64,000 bases of DNA, taken from assembly GCA_947396885.1 (NCBI GenBank), contig OX377204.1:18917706-18981705 (forward strand), given 5' to 3'. The notes beneath the pieces were generated by a model, which was not told where the DNA came from, searched no databases, and saw nothing but the letters and a program-made list of their open reading frames with translations. Positions 1 through 11,500 of this stretch are shown piece after piece; within the stretch, counting starts at the first letter, position 1, and each line of letters begins with the position of its first letter. The stretch is from Heligmosomoides polygyrus polygyrus. Lineage: Eukaryota > Nematoda > Chromadorea > Rhabditida > Heligmosomidae. Position numbers and translations under genes: made by a program.

Positions 1-430
1 AGGCGATAGTTGCCAATGTCGTTCGAGATGGAACCTCGCACTCCGACAGATAGCGGGTGAAGAGCCGCTGTCTGTCGGCGTGCGTCAAGGTATTGGTGAG
101 CGCTGGCAGGAGGTTCTTCAGGTGTTCGGCTCTGATCCTGTCGGGACCAGGTGCTGTATTGTTCTTCACCGAAGAGATGGTGTGTGTCACATCTTGGGGC
201 GAAGGATTAGGCCTGAAGAATCCTGAATGAATTCTGCCTTGAAATTGCTGTCGTTTTTGTGGCTCTCGCCGCTATACAGCGTCGGTCCACTTAATACCGT
301 TATGCCTCGCCTGACCTCAAACTCTTTCATGCGCAAGTTTTCTGCTGGCCTTCACCAATGGCTCGATATTGATCGAGTCATTCACTTCGGATCTTCTTGC
401 TGTGTTGCAGTCCTTATCTTTCTGTAGTTT
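1..430 (-). mobile_element. RTE-type non-LTR retrotransposon fragment (pre-RT/RT N-terminal part)
   Basis: Read on the minus strand, bases 200 to 1 encode a peptide containing NNTAPGPDRIRAEHL and then LFTRYLSECEVPSR. These match the conserved start of the reverse transcriptase region of RTE-clade LINEs, whose form in nematodes reads close to APGPDRIRPEHLKNL...LFTRYLSECKVP. The segment further upstream (430-200) has the degraded linker between endonuclease and RT, with stops and frame changes. The fragment runs off the left edge of the window, so only the N-terminal RT part is visible. It is a dead copy here because the frame is broken around 230-330. The family assignment is confident; the completeness beyond the window is unknown. 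Confidence 0.8.
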
Positions 431-740
431 TCAAGTGAATCCTGCTGAAATCAGTATAGTGAACGTTTTCCTTTCAAGAACATCCGCAGAGCAAACATTG
501 TTGCAAAATATCGACTTTTTTCGTATTTTTCGGTGTTTTGCCTAATTTAAAACGAGTTCGTTGGCGTCTTTACGTCAACTGTGTACACAGCTGACCGCTG
601 AGAGTTACACCTAATCCAGACGCTTCCACTTCTATACCTGCGCTCAACTTACCCTATTCACTACTGTTTTGTGTCTCTTTCTGGTGAAACTCGCTTATCA
701 AACTGTAAAAACATTTACGTCCTCTATTTTCTACTACTAG
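431..740. other. Unassigned spacer
   Basis: I see no gene, RNA or clear repeat structure in this AT-rich stretch between the RTE fragment and the first SINE-1 copy. Confidence 0.5.
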
Positions 741-1255
741 ATGTGGAGATCTTCATGTAGTTGTGTTCCAAAGCGCGGTGGGGCAGTTGGAATGGCATCC
801 GGTTGCCGCTCGCACCCGATTCCACTTTCTTGGATCGGGTCGGTGAACTGGCACCAGATTTGCCTAAGAAGAAGAAAACACTACCTGTTTTTCGGCTCTA
901 GGGAAAATAGGCATTCAAATTGCCTCCGAGACGTATCGTTTCAGTAGAGTACGTGTGACGTCCCAGAAGGTATTGACTAAGGCTGCCCTTTTCCTTCATC
1001 CGTTACTATTCCGAGTGTTTAAGCGATTAAGGTGTTTTACGCGAAAACCGGACTTCGGCTTTCAGGAGAAGTTGGTCAAGTTTTCTTTTGTAAGCATGTT
1101 GTTCATCTACCTATGTTCATTCGAAAACACAGTTTTTTCTAAGTAATGGTGAAATACTCACTCAAATTGCCTTCTCGATGTCTTTTAAGGTAGAATGTGC
1201 AGCGCATTCCAAAAGGAAGTTAACGACGAACTCCATCCTCTTTTATCCTTTATGT
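741..1255 (+). repeat. SINE-1 copy, disrupted
   Basis: The head (741-870) matches the SINE-1 core around CACCCGATTCCA...TTGG and the GGTCGGTGAACTGGCACCAG segment. A first partial tail motif (CAAATTGCCTCCGAGACG) is at 915-945, and a second tail with AGAATGTGCAGCGCATTCC ending in TTTATCCTTTA is at 1185-1255. About 240 bp of foreign sequence separates the parts, so the copy is interrupted or is two overlapping fragments. Confidence 0.6.
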
Positions 1256-1296
1256 TCCAAAAAAGTCGACTATGTTCCAGCACAATCTGTGGCAAA

Positions 1297-1566
1297 GGGT
1301 AAGGGACGTCGTCACTCAATTCCTTTTGTGACGCGCCACGCATTCTACTTCTGTGGGATGTTGTGGAGGCGATTTGCATACGTTTTTGATCGTACAATGG
1401 CTTACAGTGCCAGACGATGATCAGTGCTTTATCCTTCTTAGGAAACATGGTACCAATTCAGCGACTCCGAAGGGATGGCGTGCTTTTTAAGACCAGGAAA
1501 TCCGAAACAAGGACCTAGGATCAAGGGCACACGACACTCGGCGCCTCCTCCGTCTGCGCTACCACG
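1297..1566 (-). repeat. SINE-1 copy
   Basis: A nearly full-length tRNA-derived SINE in minus orientation. It begins with the tail complement (AAGGGACGTCGTCACTCAAT), passes the GCGCCACGCATTCTACTTCT block and ends with the head complement GGCGCCTCCTCCGTCTGCGC. Confidence 0.8.
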
Positions 1567-3274
1567 CCAAACTTCAACGCATTAAGTAGCGCATTAATGA
1601 CGTTGCTGACACTAACACGCATTGAGATTGAGACTGCTGCATCCCTACCAGTTTGAATGACGCCATAATCGATGGAGATTTTTCCATCTCTTTGCCGAGC
1701 TTGAAACCTATATATAAAAACCCCTCTCGCTTCCGACAGCTTCAGAGACGGGCTCGAGATAACGCTGGCGGCTCAGAATAGAACCACAGTGCGTGAAATT
1801 GAAGGCGCTTCTCTTTTCACTGTTGCTTCCGCTTCACGCATCCGTTGAGAAGCCGCCGATCTCGACAACTACGTGGCGCACGATGCCCTTGAACCGTTGT
1901 GAGTGTCGTCGCTGACATAGTTGCTGTGATGGGGCGAGACACGGCATGGCCAAGGTGTAAAGCCAAGACCCGATTGTCGTGACATCTACATGCCATCTGG
2001 CGAAAGCAACATGATAAATGGAAAACTGGATTCCGCCCTACTCCACCCAGCCACCACGTCGCCTCGCACATCATCGTGTACCTTCAGAACAGCACGCGAC
2101 CCCGTCCCCCTCCTCTTACTGTAATCTCCTGCCTTTTCTACCTATAAAGGCGAGAGCGCGAACCCCGTTCGCTATTTAGTCGTCGAGCAGTTTTTCTTCC
2201 TCCGTCGCCTTCTTCGGTCTCGAAGGCGTTGAAGAATGACATGGCTTGATCTGGACTACTTCTTCATCGAATTGAGTGAAAGAATGCTCACCCGCCGCCG
2301 TGTTCGACTCTCAGCCGATGCACCATGAAAGTGCTTCTCTTTAGTAACTTCTCCTCTTGTCTACTCGCGAGGATGCGCAGCTACCTTTGTCCTTGAGTGC
2401 TGTAAAACATAAAACAAATCTTATTGCTACTGCTACATATGTGATACAAGCTCGGCTCATCCCTTTCACTTCTCACAGCTGTACGTGATTGTTCAGCCGT
2501 GGTAGCTTCATTTCTTCGTGAAGAAGAGAGCCGATTTTATGAGACTGTTCGTCATTCATCCCGTCTGCGTGCCAATGATGCCCAGTGGATTCCTCTCGTT
2601 CCAGAAATAGCAAGAGCGTCGAGTCGGTCTTGTACAGTTTCCTGGCGAAGAACTTCTACCTTAGTGGTGCCCTTGTGTTTGAGTATATAGAGCAAAATTT
2701 AGGTTACACCTCTCATTCACCGAGTACTACAGAGACGATTTACTCAATCGATCCATCTATTTTTTGACGACCTTGCATGAGTATGTGTTGGTTTGACCGG
2801 AGGCCTTTTTTAATCTTCATCCTTGTAATCGAATAGAATCCTTCTACTCCAAGCATCAGCCTCTCGATTTTCCGCAATGTGGTTTTGAACTCATCCTGCT
2901 TTTTTCTAAGGTGCATTCTGCTTCAGAGCGAACACCGCCGGCGGAAGGTGGGCAGGGATCCGGGTGTCCACGGATTATCCGGCTAGAAGCTGAATGCACT
3001 AGTCAGTGTTCAATTGTCGGCTATGGCTAAGCTGCAATTTCGGCTTGGACAATTCCTCTCTGGCGATAATTGCCTCTGAAGAGCGGTTTTTTCTAGAAGG
3101 CCTATGCTCTGGTCACGATATTTCCTGACATGCCCGTTTCATATTCTCATGGATTTCGGCCTTTCTACACCACTCTCGTGACTGGATTTGCTACATTTTT
3201 ACGATGAACAACCCTAATTTTTGCGTTTTCAGTGTAAACTGGAAATATCAAGTATTACTGCTGCCCTTGAGCGC
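1567..3274. other. Long unassigned stretch with two TATA-box-like promoter modules
   Basis: No coding exon was recognised. Two TATA-like motifs stand out: CTATATATAAAAACCC near 1709 and CTATAAAGGCGAGAGCG near 2142. Each is followed by a GC-richer, C/T-rich leader (CTCTCGCTTCCGAC; CGTTCGCTATTTAGTCGTC). About 260 bp after the second module is an A-rich AAAACATAAAACAAATC segment resembling a polyadenylation region. This layout could be a solo LTR (promoter, R region, poly(A) signal) or a promoter of an unrecognised transcript. I could not define LTR ends. Confidence 0.3.
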
Positions 3275-3565
3275 ATGGTAGCGCAGTTGGTTAAGGAATC
3301 GGCTATCGCATAAATCCAGGGTTAACTGATGTTTGATTTGGGCCCAGGCCAACCAACCTTTCCGTCATTCCGGGGTCGACTAATTGGGTCCAGAATCGCC
3401 TGGCAAGGATAAAGCGCCGAATTGTTCATCGTCTGGCCACAGCAAGCCATTGTATGGCCGAATACCCGTTCACGTTGCCTCTCCACGATATCCCGAAGAA
3501 GCAGAATGCGTGGCGCATCCCTCAAAGGAGTTGATCTATGTCGTCCTTTTTTTCTTATTCTTTGC
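3275..3565 (+). repeat. SINE-1 copy
   Basis: Starts with GCGCATGGTAGCGCAGTTGG (A-box-like) and continues through GGCCCAGGCCAACCAACCTT, the TCATCGTCTGGCCACAGCAA block and AGAATGCGTGGCGCATCCC. Its B-box region is decayed (CCAGGGTTAACTGATG). Confidence 0.8.
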
Positions 3566-3612
3566 AGATTGGAGTCCCTGCCACAACTTTCCTAGTAGTT
3601 TTTTTTCGGCGT

Positions 3613-3885
3613 GTATGTGGCGCAGTCGGTAGCAAACTCCAGCACGCGCACCATGAATCGGTTTCAGGTTCTATTACTATTTAGACAATTGAACCATTTA
3701 TTCCTTCAGCGTCAATGGGTTGGCACTGTTTGGGAAGTCGAAAGCACTGACCTGATCATCAGCTGGTCTTCGAAAATGACTTGTAGGCGCATTCAATTGG
3801 CTTCATGATATCCCGTAGAGGTATATTGTTTGGCGCATCTCGCACAGGGATTGATTTGTGCCGAACTTCTTCTCTATTCTTTTTT
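3613..3885 (+). repeat. SINE-1 copy, diverged
   Basis: Head GTGGCGCAGTCGGTAGC and tail ATCCCGTAGAGG...GGCGCATCTCGCACAGGGATTG are recognisable. The middle is diverged, so this is an older insertion than its neighbour directly upstream. Confidence 0.65.
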
Positions 3886-4445
3886 GGGTTTTCAGACTGA
3901 ACCAATTTGCCCAACTGTTGCACAACTTTGACGTGTGTTTTACATCCAACCCTTGTAATTTCTACCTACCCTAAACTATGTAGTTGCTCATCACTTCACT
4001 TTGGCATGTCAAGCTTCGATTATCCGCGAAACACGCGAGCACTAAGAGCATCATTATGGCTGCCAGTTTTCCAGAACACACTGGCAGTGTGATTGTCACC
4101 ATGAGCAATCGCTCAGCTTTTTCTAGACTGTTTCCCTGCTAGTGTAGATTTTTACACAGCAATCAAACCTAGACATTGTTCTGCAATCGAAGGATAGTTG
4201 GCAGCAGGTTTTCAGAGAACCCTTGTAGCATTTTCTCTAATCATTGATCTTCCTCTTTGTACGTTTGCAGGGAACTTTTCACAGCAACAATCCTTCACAA
4301 AGAGCGAGCATAAGATTGTTCTCACTGGCAAAGATAGCAGCTCAACCGTTCACTCTTTGTTCTTATATGAGCAGTTTGTCTTGATTGGCTTACAACAGGA
4401 TGCGCCACGCATTTTTCTATTTAGTGAACCAACTTGGGAAGTGTA
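3886..4445. other. Unassigned spacer
   Basis: No gene or repeat was recognised between two SINE-1 copies. Confidence 0.5.
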
Positions 4446-4738
4446 AGGATAAAGGATAAAGGACGGCGTTATTCAATCCCTTCTGGGATGCGCCATGCAT
4501 TCTACTTCTACAGGATGTCGTAGAGTCGAGTTGAATGCGTATTTGGCCATACAATGACTTGCGGTGGCCAGCCGATGAACAAGTCAGCGCTTTACCCTTC
4601 CTAGACGAGCCCAGTACCAATTCACCGACCCCGGAGGGATGGAAGGCTTGGTTGGCCTTGGCGGAAATCCGAACCAGGAACCTGGTGTCGGGTACAGGCG
4701 ATAGCCGGCCCCTCCCCCGACTGCGCTCCACGCACCCA
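4446..4738 (-). repeat. SINE-1 copy, full length
   Basis: A full-length minus-strand copy from AAGGATAAAGGACGGCG to GACTGCGCTCCACGCACCC. All conserved blocks are present, including GACTTGCGGTGGCCAGCCGA and CCAGTACCAATTCACCGACC. It is a good reference copy for the family. Confidence 0.9.
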
Positions 4739-4812
4739 TGAGAAGTGTATGTTTATAAATTTATTTGCTTTGCCGAGATGTTCCTGATTTCATTCGACAT
4801 ATTTCATAAGAG

Positions 4813-5070
4813 GGCGCGGGGTAGCGCAATCGAAAGAGGCGCCGCCTTTCACGTGCTGCCGATTCAGGTTGCTGGTTCAGAGCGCAGGCCAACCGAACAC
4901 TTCACCTCTCCAGATCGGTAAATTGGTTCAAGACTTGTCTGGGAGGATAAAACACCGACATGTCCACATTTCATAAGAGGGGCGCAGTGTGTCGGCCAAC
5001 TACGCCTTCATCTTGCCTCTACGGCACGCGAGTCTCCAACGGATTAAATAACGCCGCTCTTCGTCCTTCT
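4813..5070 (+). repeat. SINE-1 copy, 3' part decayed
   Basis: Head GGGTAGCGCAATCGAAAGAGG and a B-box-like GCTGGTTCAGAGC are followed by the GGTAAATTGGTTCAAGACTT block. Sequence after about 4970 is rearranged. Confidence 0.65.
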
Positions 5071-6025
5071 CCTGATTTCGTGGCTAGAGTTACTACCACT
5101 ACTCGTCCCTTTCTTCATTTGACGTCTTGGCACCGAATTCGAACCAACAGGTCGCTTTCGGCTCTACAAAACCGGCAATATCCTGAACAATTGACTTTAA
5201 GCCGTGGCGCTCTGTTCCTCTTTGTAGTTCACTTTTTGTTGTTTGTGAGGAGGAAATTGTTCTATATCGTGACAGTTTATTGCCTCTCTGCCGCTAACTG
5301 TGCAGCACTTCTCCTGCTGAGCTGGGCTACGTAATATGCGTATCGTATCATTCTCTTCTCTGTTCGGATGAAGGCGTATACCAAATCCTTCTAGTAATTT
5401 CATAAAGAAACATGCTTTCTACATCGTTTATTTTTGGATTTTTTTTCTTGACGGCTTTGCCGATCTGAGGATAAATTTGTGCTGGATTTTTTCCACTTTG
5501 ACGGGTTTTGATCGTTTAAGAGCGAAACGACTAATTCGAATTTATAGCTTATTTCCTCTATAGGATGAACCCAATTAGATTAACTAACTAACTTTCCGGC
5601 TCCGGAAGGTTAAAACATTGAATTATCAATAGGCAGCTTATTGTGTTGGCCAAATACGCACTCCAGTTGCTTCCGTGTACTTCGCATGATGTAATGTTCA
5701 GAGGGGACACAAGTTCGGATTTCCCGCCCTGGCCAAGAAAGGCTTCCCACAGAAGCGTCGACAAATTGATATCAAAGTAGTCTCCAACTTCTCTCTTCTT
5801 GAGGTCTCGACATTCTTACATGTTCTTTTCTACTTATTGCTGGTCAAAAACGTCTTCAAAGCCACATAGATCCACCATCACCAGACCAAGTCAGCATTCC
5901 TTGACATCTCCTACAAATAATAATATGTGTGGCATATTCCAGAAAGGGATTAATTACCATATTTATTCTTTAACATTTCCGATTAACCATGATTAAAGAA
6001 AAAAGGTAAACAATAAACGTCGAGA
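5071..6025. other. Unassigned stretch
   Basis: No convincing exon. A short SINE-1-like scrap (TTGGCCAAATACGCACTCCA) occurs near 5645. Confidence 0.45.
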
Positions 6026-6230
6026 TAAATTAATCTCTTTCGGGATACACCACGCATTCCACCTCTAGGTCATCTTGGCCATTCAAGACGCAATTTGTAA
6101 AGGCTTAGAAGTCTGAATTCGCCACGTCTGAATTCGCCTCAGTGACGGTTTGATTATCCTAAATGGATGAAGGCTGGGTTTACCTGGGGCTCAATTCAAA
6201 CTAAAAGCTGGAGAGCGAGAGTATCGTTTC
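6026..6230 (-). repeat. SINE-1 fragment
   Basis: The tail-side complement (ATTAATCTCTTTCGGGATAC, then ACCACGCATTCCACCTCTAG) is clear. The head side is mostly lost. Confidence 0.5.
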
Positions 6231-6619
6231 TTAGAATACTGCATTTTTACCCTGCTTTCCTGTAAAGTTATGTTTTCTGGAAAACCGAAGCCGTTTAGAA
6301 TATGGTAAGCGTAGACATACGCAGGCTAGGTATTGCGCAGTACCACTTTAGTTTTCTGATGTTTCCATAGATATTCCTTCTTCTTCTTTGTGAAATAAGT
6401 TTCTACTTAAAATTACGGTTTTTCGCAAAAGTGTTTTAGGTTTTTCCTTTTCTGTTCAAATCAGGATAATAGACAATAGAAGCGATTAATACATGAACAA
6501 GCTTGTGTTGTCGGGATTGCTGGTTGTCGCATGTGCTTAGATTGGCATAATCATAATAATAAAAAAACTATTATGAAAAACTGTTATGATTATTCATGAA
6601 TGATCAAAAATGATGAATA

Positions 6620-7479
6620 CTGGGATGGTCGAAAAGTTTTGCAACAATTTACGCTACTGCCTGTTAAATTTGTTAATGCTCTTACAGTATTAATCCTGTG
6701 TGGTGACGTCACAGTACATTCTCGATGCTTCCTCAAGCATACTATGTATAGAAGGCCTCGTCGAGTACGAATACAGCAACAATGTCAACGATAAGCAGCA
6801 GCTTCCTACGACCTATCGTCTACTACGAATTTCAGCAAGGGCATTCCGCAAGGACTGCAGCCCCCAACATCTACGATGCATTCAAGGAGGAAGTCTTTCA
6901 CTATTACACAGTGATCCGTTGGTATCAGCGCTTCAAGGCTGGAGATGTCTCTCTCGAAGATCGGCCTGGTTCCGGACGCCCCTCTGTTGGACTCAGAAGG
7001 CATGCTTTACTGGGTGTTGCTGGATAGTGAGATCACAGTCACAGCATCTATCTACGCTACCCAGCTCCAGAGCTTGACCGACGCCATGTGCCAAAAACGT
7101 CCAGAACGGGAAAATGTCGACCTGCTGTACGACAACGAGCTCATGTCCTCAACTCGCAAAATTGAGTCGCGAGAAAATCCAGGGGTACGGCTGGGAAGAT
7201 CTGCCCTATGCACCATACTCTCCAGACCTCGCTCCTTCTGACTACCACCTGTTCAGGGCATTGAAGCAGCATCTTCGAGTTCGATGATCGACGTCAACTG
7301 GAAATGAAGGTTTCTAAACTCTTTTCCCCACAGCCCTCGGAATTATGGCGGAAAGGATTTGAATGGCTGCCTGAAAGATGGATCAGGATCTTAAGCTTGG
7401 ATGAGGAATATATCGTGGACTGAATTTTCGCTTTTTTTCATTGTTGGGCTAGTGTTGCAAGACTTTTCGAACAACCTAA
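6620..7479 (+). mobile_element. Mariner-family element relic with intact terminal inverted repeats
   Basis: The ends are related inverted repeats: GGTCGAAAAGTTTTGCAAC on the left and GTTGCAAGACTTTTCGAAC on the right. Both are flanked by TA dinucleotides (6618-6619 and 7480-7481), the mariner target. Inside, the frame at 6782-7027 encodes the N-terminal helix-turn-helix part (YYEFQQGHSARTAAPNIYDA, then VIRWYQRFKAGDVSLEDRPG). A later frame at 7045-7270 has YATQLQSLTDAMCQKRPERE and the C-terminal catalytic motif SPDLAPSDYHLFRALKQHL. The stretch that should hold the first catalytic Asp is missing, and there is a stop and at least two frame changes. At about 860 bp, against about 1.3 kb for an active mariner, it is an internally deleted, inactive copy. 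Confidence 0.88.
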
Positions 7480-7481
7480 TA

Positions 7482-8208
7482 CTTCCTTTTCCTCGCACTT
7501 TTTTTCGCACTTCACACCTTGCTGTTATCAAGGTTTAGTTGGGTCTCAGGCAAAAGTGAAAGTGGTCTTCCATCCCTTCCATTGTTAGCAATTACCACAA
7601 CCATTAGCAATTCTGTCAGTGAATGGCAAAACTTGGCTTCCGGTTTTGCTGGTGATTGAAGAGCCAACTTTTGCAGTGCTTTTTGTGTTCAACTTGTTTT
7701 GCACCACTTTTGGCTCCATAAATGTTCTGTTCTGTTCTGTTCTGGTTTAACATTCGACTGGATCCGCAAGCCTTTGAATAAGCCAAAAAGGCATACGTGT
7801 TGCCTTTCGATAGTCCGTAGAAATTGAGCGCCTGGCACATTCCATAAAGAGGCTGAATGGTAAATCAATCAATGCCTTTTATCATTGGAAAGCAAAAGAA
7901 AGGAAGGGAAGGAAATAATTGTAAGATGACAAGAGAGAAGAGAGGACACGATTAATGAAGAAGCAGGGGAAGGTTCATTACCATTATCCATCATTATCAT
8001 TATCCAAGGCTCCTAACAGCTCGGATAGCGCGTTTTCCTCCCATTGGAAATCTAGCTCTCAAAAATGTATAAAAATGAAAAATGAAAACAATAACTAATA
8101 TTATAAAAAATATGACGACAACATAATAAAGAATAGTATAATAAGCTCAACAAAAATCAGATGATGTAATTCTCAGCCGGAAAGTTTTTTATCTTGCCTC
8201 TGGCATCA
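7482..8208. other. AT-rich spacer with short (TTCTG)n run
   Basis: No gene seen. A short TTCTG pentamer repeat is at about 7721-7745, and an A/T-rich simple region at 8050-8160. Confidence 0.5.
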
Positions 8209-8405
8209 TGTATAAGGATAAAGGACGGTATTGATCATTCTCTGTTTGGGAAGCGCCATGCATTCTACGTCTAGGAGGACATTTTTAACGCTTGTTTGTG
8301 TTTTCTGTTACGATCTAGCACCAATACCTCGATGTCCCGTGTGAAACCTGAACCAAGAACCTCAAATCGGGGTACATCCGACGGCCTCCGCCTCCGGCTG
8401 AGCTG
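8209..8405 (-). repeat. SINE-1 copy, internally deleted
   Basis: Tail complement AAGGATAAAGGACGGTATTG and GAAGCGCCATGCATTCTACG are present, then the central third is missing. The head complement (GGCCTCCGCCTCCGGCTGAG) follows. Confidence 0.6.
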
Positions 8406-8553
8406 TTACCCAATCGAACAGCAGTCTGTAATTTGACACAGCTAATTCGCAGTAATATTGCTCCATAACCTTATTTGCTGTTTCACTTCTTGGGCTTGAC
8501 CAACGACTGAACCGTTTAGTCAATACGCTAGCTACGCTTCAAATCCTTTTCAG

Positions 8554-11500
8554 ATGATCTGGTTGTTCTTCTCGCTTCCGCTCCTGGCGCTTGCTTTCGA
8601 CAACGCTCCCGCCATGGACCCGATGATACCGACAGTCAGGTCAGCCCTACACTCTCATCTCAGGATGACTTCTTGAACAGTTTCTACTATAATCCTGAAT
8701 ACACTCACTTTGATTTGGAAGATGTTTGGTTTGATTTCAAAAGCTTTAGGCTTGCTTAGAGCAGTGCTCAATTTTATTTGAATGGTGTCCGATTTGACTG
8801 AAAATTGTATATCAGCCTGGCTTCTTTTTACTGGGTGTGTCCAACGGGGAGTTTGCTATCTATTAACTTTGGATAGTATCGCGGCATCTGACTCACGGTA
8901 CTGGTTCACCATCGCTGCCAGTTCTCTTTTCGTGAACGATCGGCCCGCCGAACACCGATCACGCGAAGCACAGGTGGTTTCCGCTCGCCGTCTCCACTGC
9001 CATGACACGAGGACGTAAACCGGAATTACTCTTCGCTTTTAGCGAGTTCTCCGATCTCGATTCAATGCGACAGCGCACAGAAACACTAAGAGGTTGTAAC
9101 GGAAGCGGGAAGGAACTAATATACCACCGAATGAGGTCGCGCAGAACGATCAAAGGCGGTGTAGAAGTATCCTTGAAGGTCTAGGCGTGAAGCAATTGAT
9201 TCCGTCGCTTTCTTTACGGAAAGTAATTGCCTTCGAGGAAAATTACGGTAGTGTTGACCAAGGTGATGACTCTTGAGATAATTCAGCGATTTCAGTCCAC
9301 GTGAAGCGCACCCTGACTCGTGCATTGGACAGTGCGCGTTCTCGTTCGTCGAACAAATTCAGAATCAACTGGGAAACGAAAAGACATCATCTCTTTTGCA
9401 GGTAAGAATTGCTGTAGCGATCGCGCAACGTTTCACGGAATCTCCCTCTCAAAAGGCAATGGTATAAGCTCGGCGTTAGTCAATCCCTCTGCGGGGGGAT
9501 GCGCCACGCATTCAACTCATGCTTTATGTGTCGAGAGGCAATTTGAGTGCGTATTTGGCCTATATAACGACTGCCCTGGTCCATTCATAGGAAAGTCAGT
9601 GCTCTATCCTTCCCAAACAAGTCCCTTACCACTTTGTTGATCTCTAACCAATGGAAGCCTTAGTTGCCCGGCGGGACTCGAACCATGAGTTTGGAGCCGG
9701 GTAGACGCGACAGCCGGCTCCTCTTCCGACTGCGCAGCCACACGCTCAAGATCTTTCTCTTACAACCTATTATCAGCGTATATGATTGTCTTCCTAATCA
9801 GGAAACTACAACACCGTTTACTGGCTTCGACGCCTCCCTGCACAACGTGCTTGAATGATTTCCTGATTTCCTACTTCGAGCAGTTTGCTTTATAAAAAAA
9901 ATTGACTCCATCGATCGGCATTGATTGAACAGCCGACACTTCATTAAGTCATCCTTTCGATTAGTCCTTTCACTACGTCATTTTAAACGGTTCGCTAAGC
10001 ACATAACCGTGACATAAGGATAAGGATAAAGGACGGCGTTATTCAACCCTCTTTGGGAAGCGCCACGCATTCTACTTCTACGGGATGTCGTGGAGGCGTG
10101 CTGAATGCGTATTTAGCCATACAATGACTTGCGGTGGCCAGCCGATGCACAAGTCAGTGCTTTATCATTCCCAGATAAGTCTGGTACCAATTCACCGACA
10201 CCGGAGGAATGGAAGCCTTGGTTGGCCTGGGCGGGAAATTCGAACCAAGAACCTGGTAGCGCGTGCAGGTGACAGCCGGCGCCTCCTCCGACTGTGCTCC
10301 ACGCACCCCAACCGTGACATACTCAAGGAAATGAATCCATTGCACCGGCGTTCATTTTTCACGGATGTGAGAAGGAAGGCATAGAGACAGGCGGATGGAC
10401 AAGATCTTTTGTCTATGTAATAGCGTATGTCCGATAATGCCTGATATTTCGTTTTATAAGCATTCTTTCTGAAAATGTAACTTTCTGTCGTTGACGGCGT
10501 TGCGTTACCATGATTTGCTGTCGTGAGCTTGATCGATTCTCCAATTGGCTATGACTGGATGGCGAGCTCCAGCCTACCAGTGCCGCTCATATCCGGGACA
10601 TGGATCCCTTTTCCTTATACGCAACGTATTTCATAAAGTACATATCACCTGAAGCTTCCATTAATTTCATTTCCATATAGTGAAATAAATTAAAATTCGG
10701 AACCACGCAGTCAAGTAGCGATTGTGTTTGTACTCTCCGACGGGTTGTGCATAATTTTTTCACCCTATTTGACTGCTTTGTTAGTGTGTAGCGCAGTCGG
10801 AGCAGGCGCCGTCTCTCGCCTGCACCCGATATCAGGTTCTTGGTTCGGATTTCCCGCCCAGGCCAACCAAGCCTTCCACTCTTCCAAGGTCAGTAAATTG
10901 GTACCATACTTGTCTGGGAAGGATAAAGCGCTGACTTGTTCATCGGCAGGCTACCACAAGTCATTATATGGCCAAATACGCATTCAAATCGCCTCCACGA
11001 CATCTCGTAGAAGTAAAATGCGTGGCGCACACCAAAAGGGATTGAGTAACGCCGTCCTTTATCTTTATTTAGCTGCTTTATGGTTTTATCGCTCTTTCAC
11101 TGCACAACCATTTTCAGCTCAACTACAACGACTTTCTTACCGCATTTTCGAACACGTCATTCTTCGAGAATTTTTGCAAGTGAGTGGTGAATTGAAAAGA
11201 CACTTTTACGATTTCATTCTTGTTTCTAGAATGAGCATGAAACTTAAAAACGGCCTTTAACTTTCTAAAAGTTACTATTAGCAAAATAAGTTGAGACACT
11301 AACACATTTTCGCGTGAAACTGGATACATTAAGAGTAAACTGGAAACACTTTCACTTTTTTTTAATTCAAACTTTATCTGACCATTCCTATCAGAATAAA
11401 TCTCCTCTGAACTACACTAGACACTCTGTAGGAAGATTAGGCTAAATTTTCCATTTTAAAAAATATAGACTTTCGTCGAAAATTCGCCCACAAAATGGAC

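Noticed and set aside
9660..9690. tRNA gene suggested by GGGACTCGAACC
   Set aside because: The motif is the B-box complement of a SINE-1 copy; the rest of the unit follows the SINE body.
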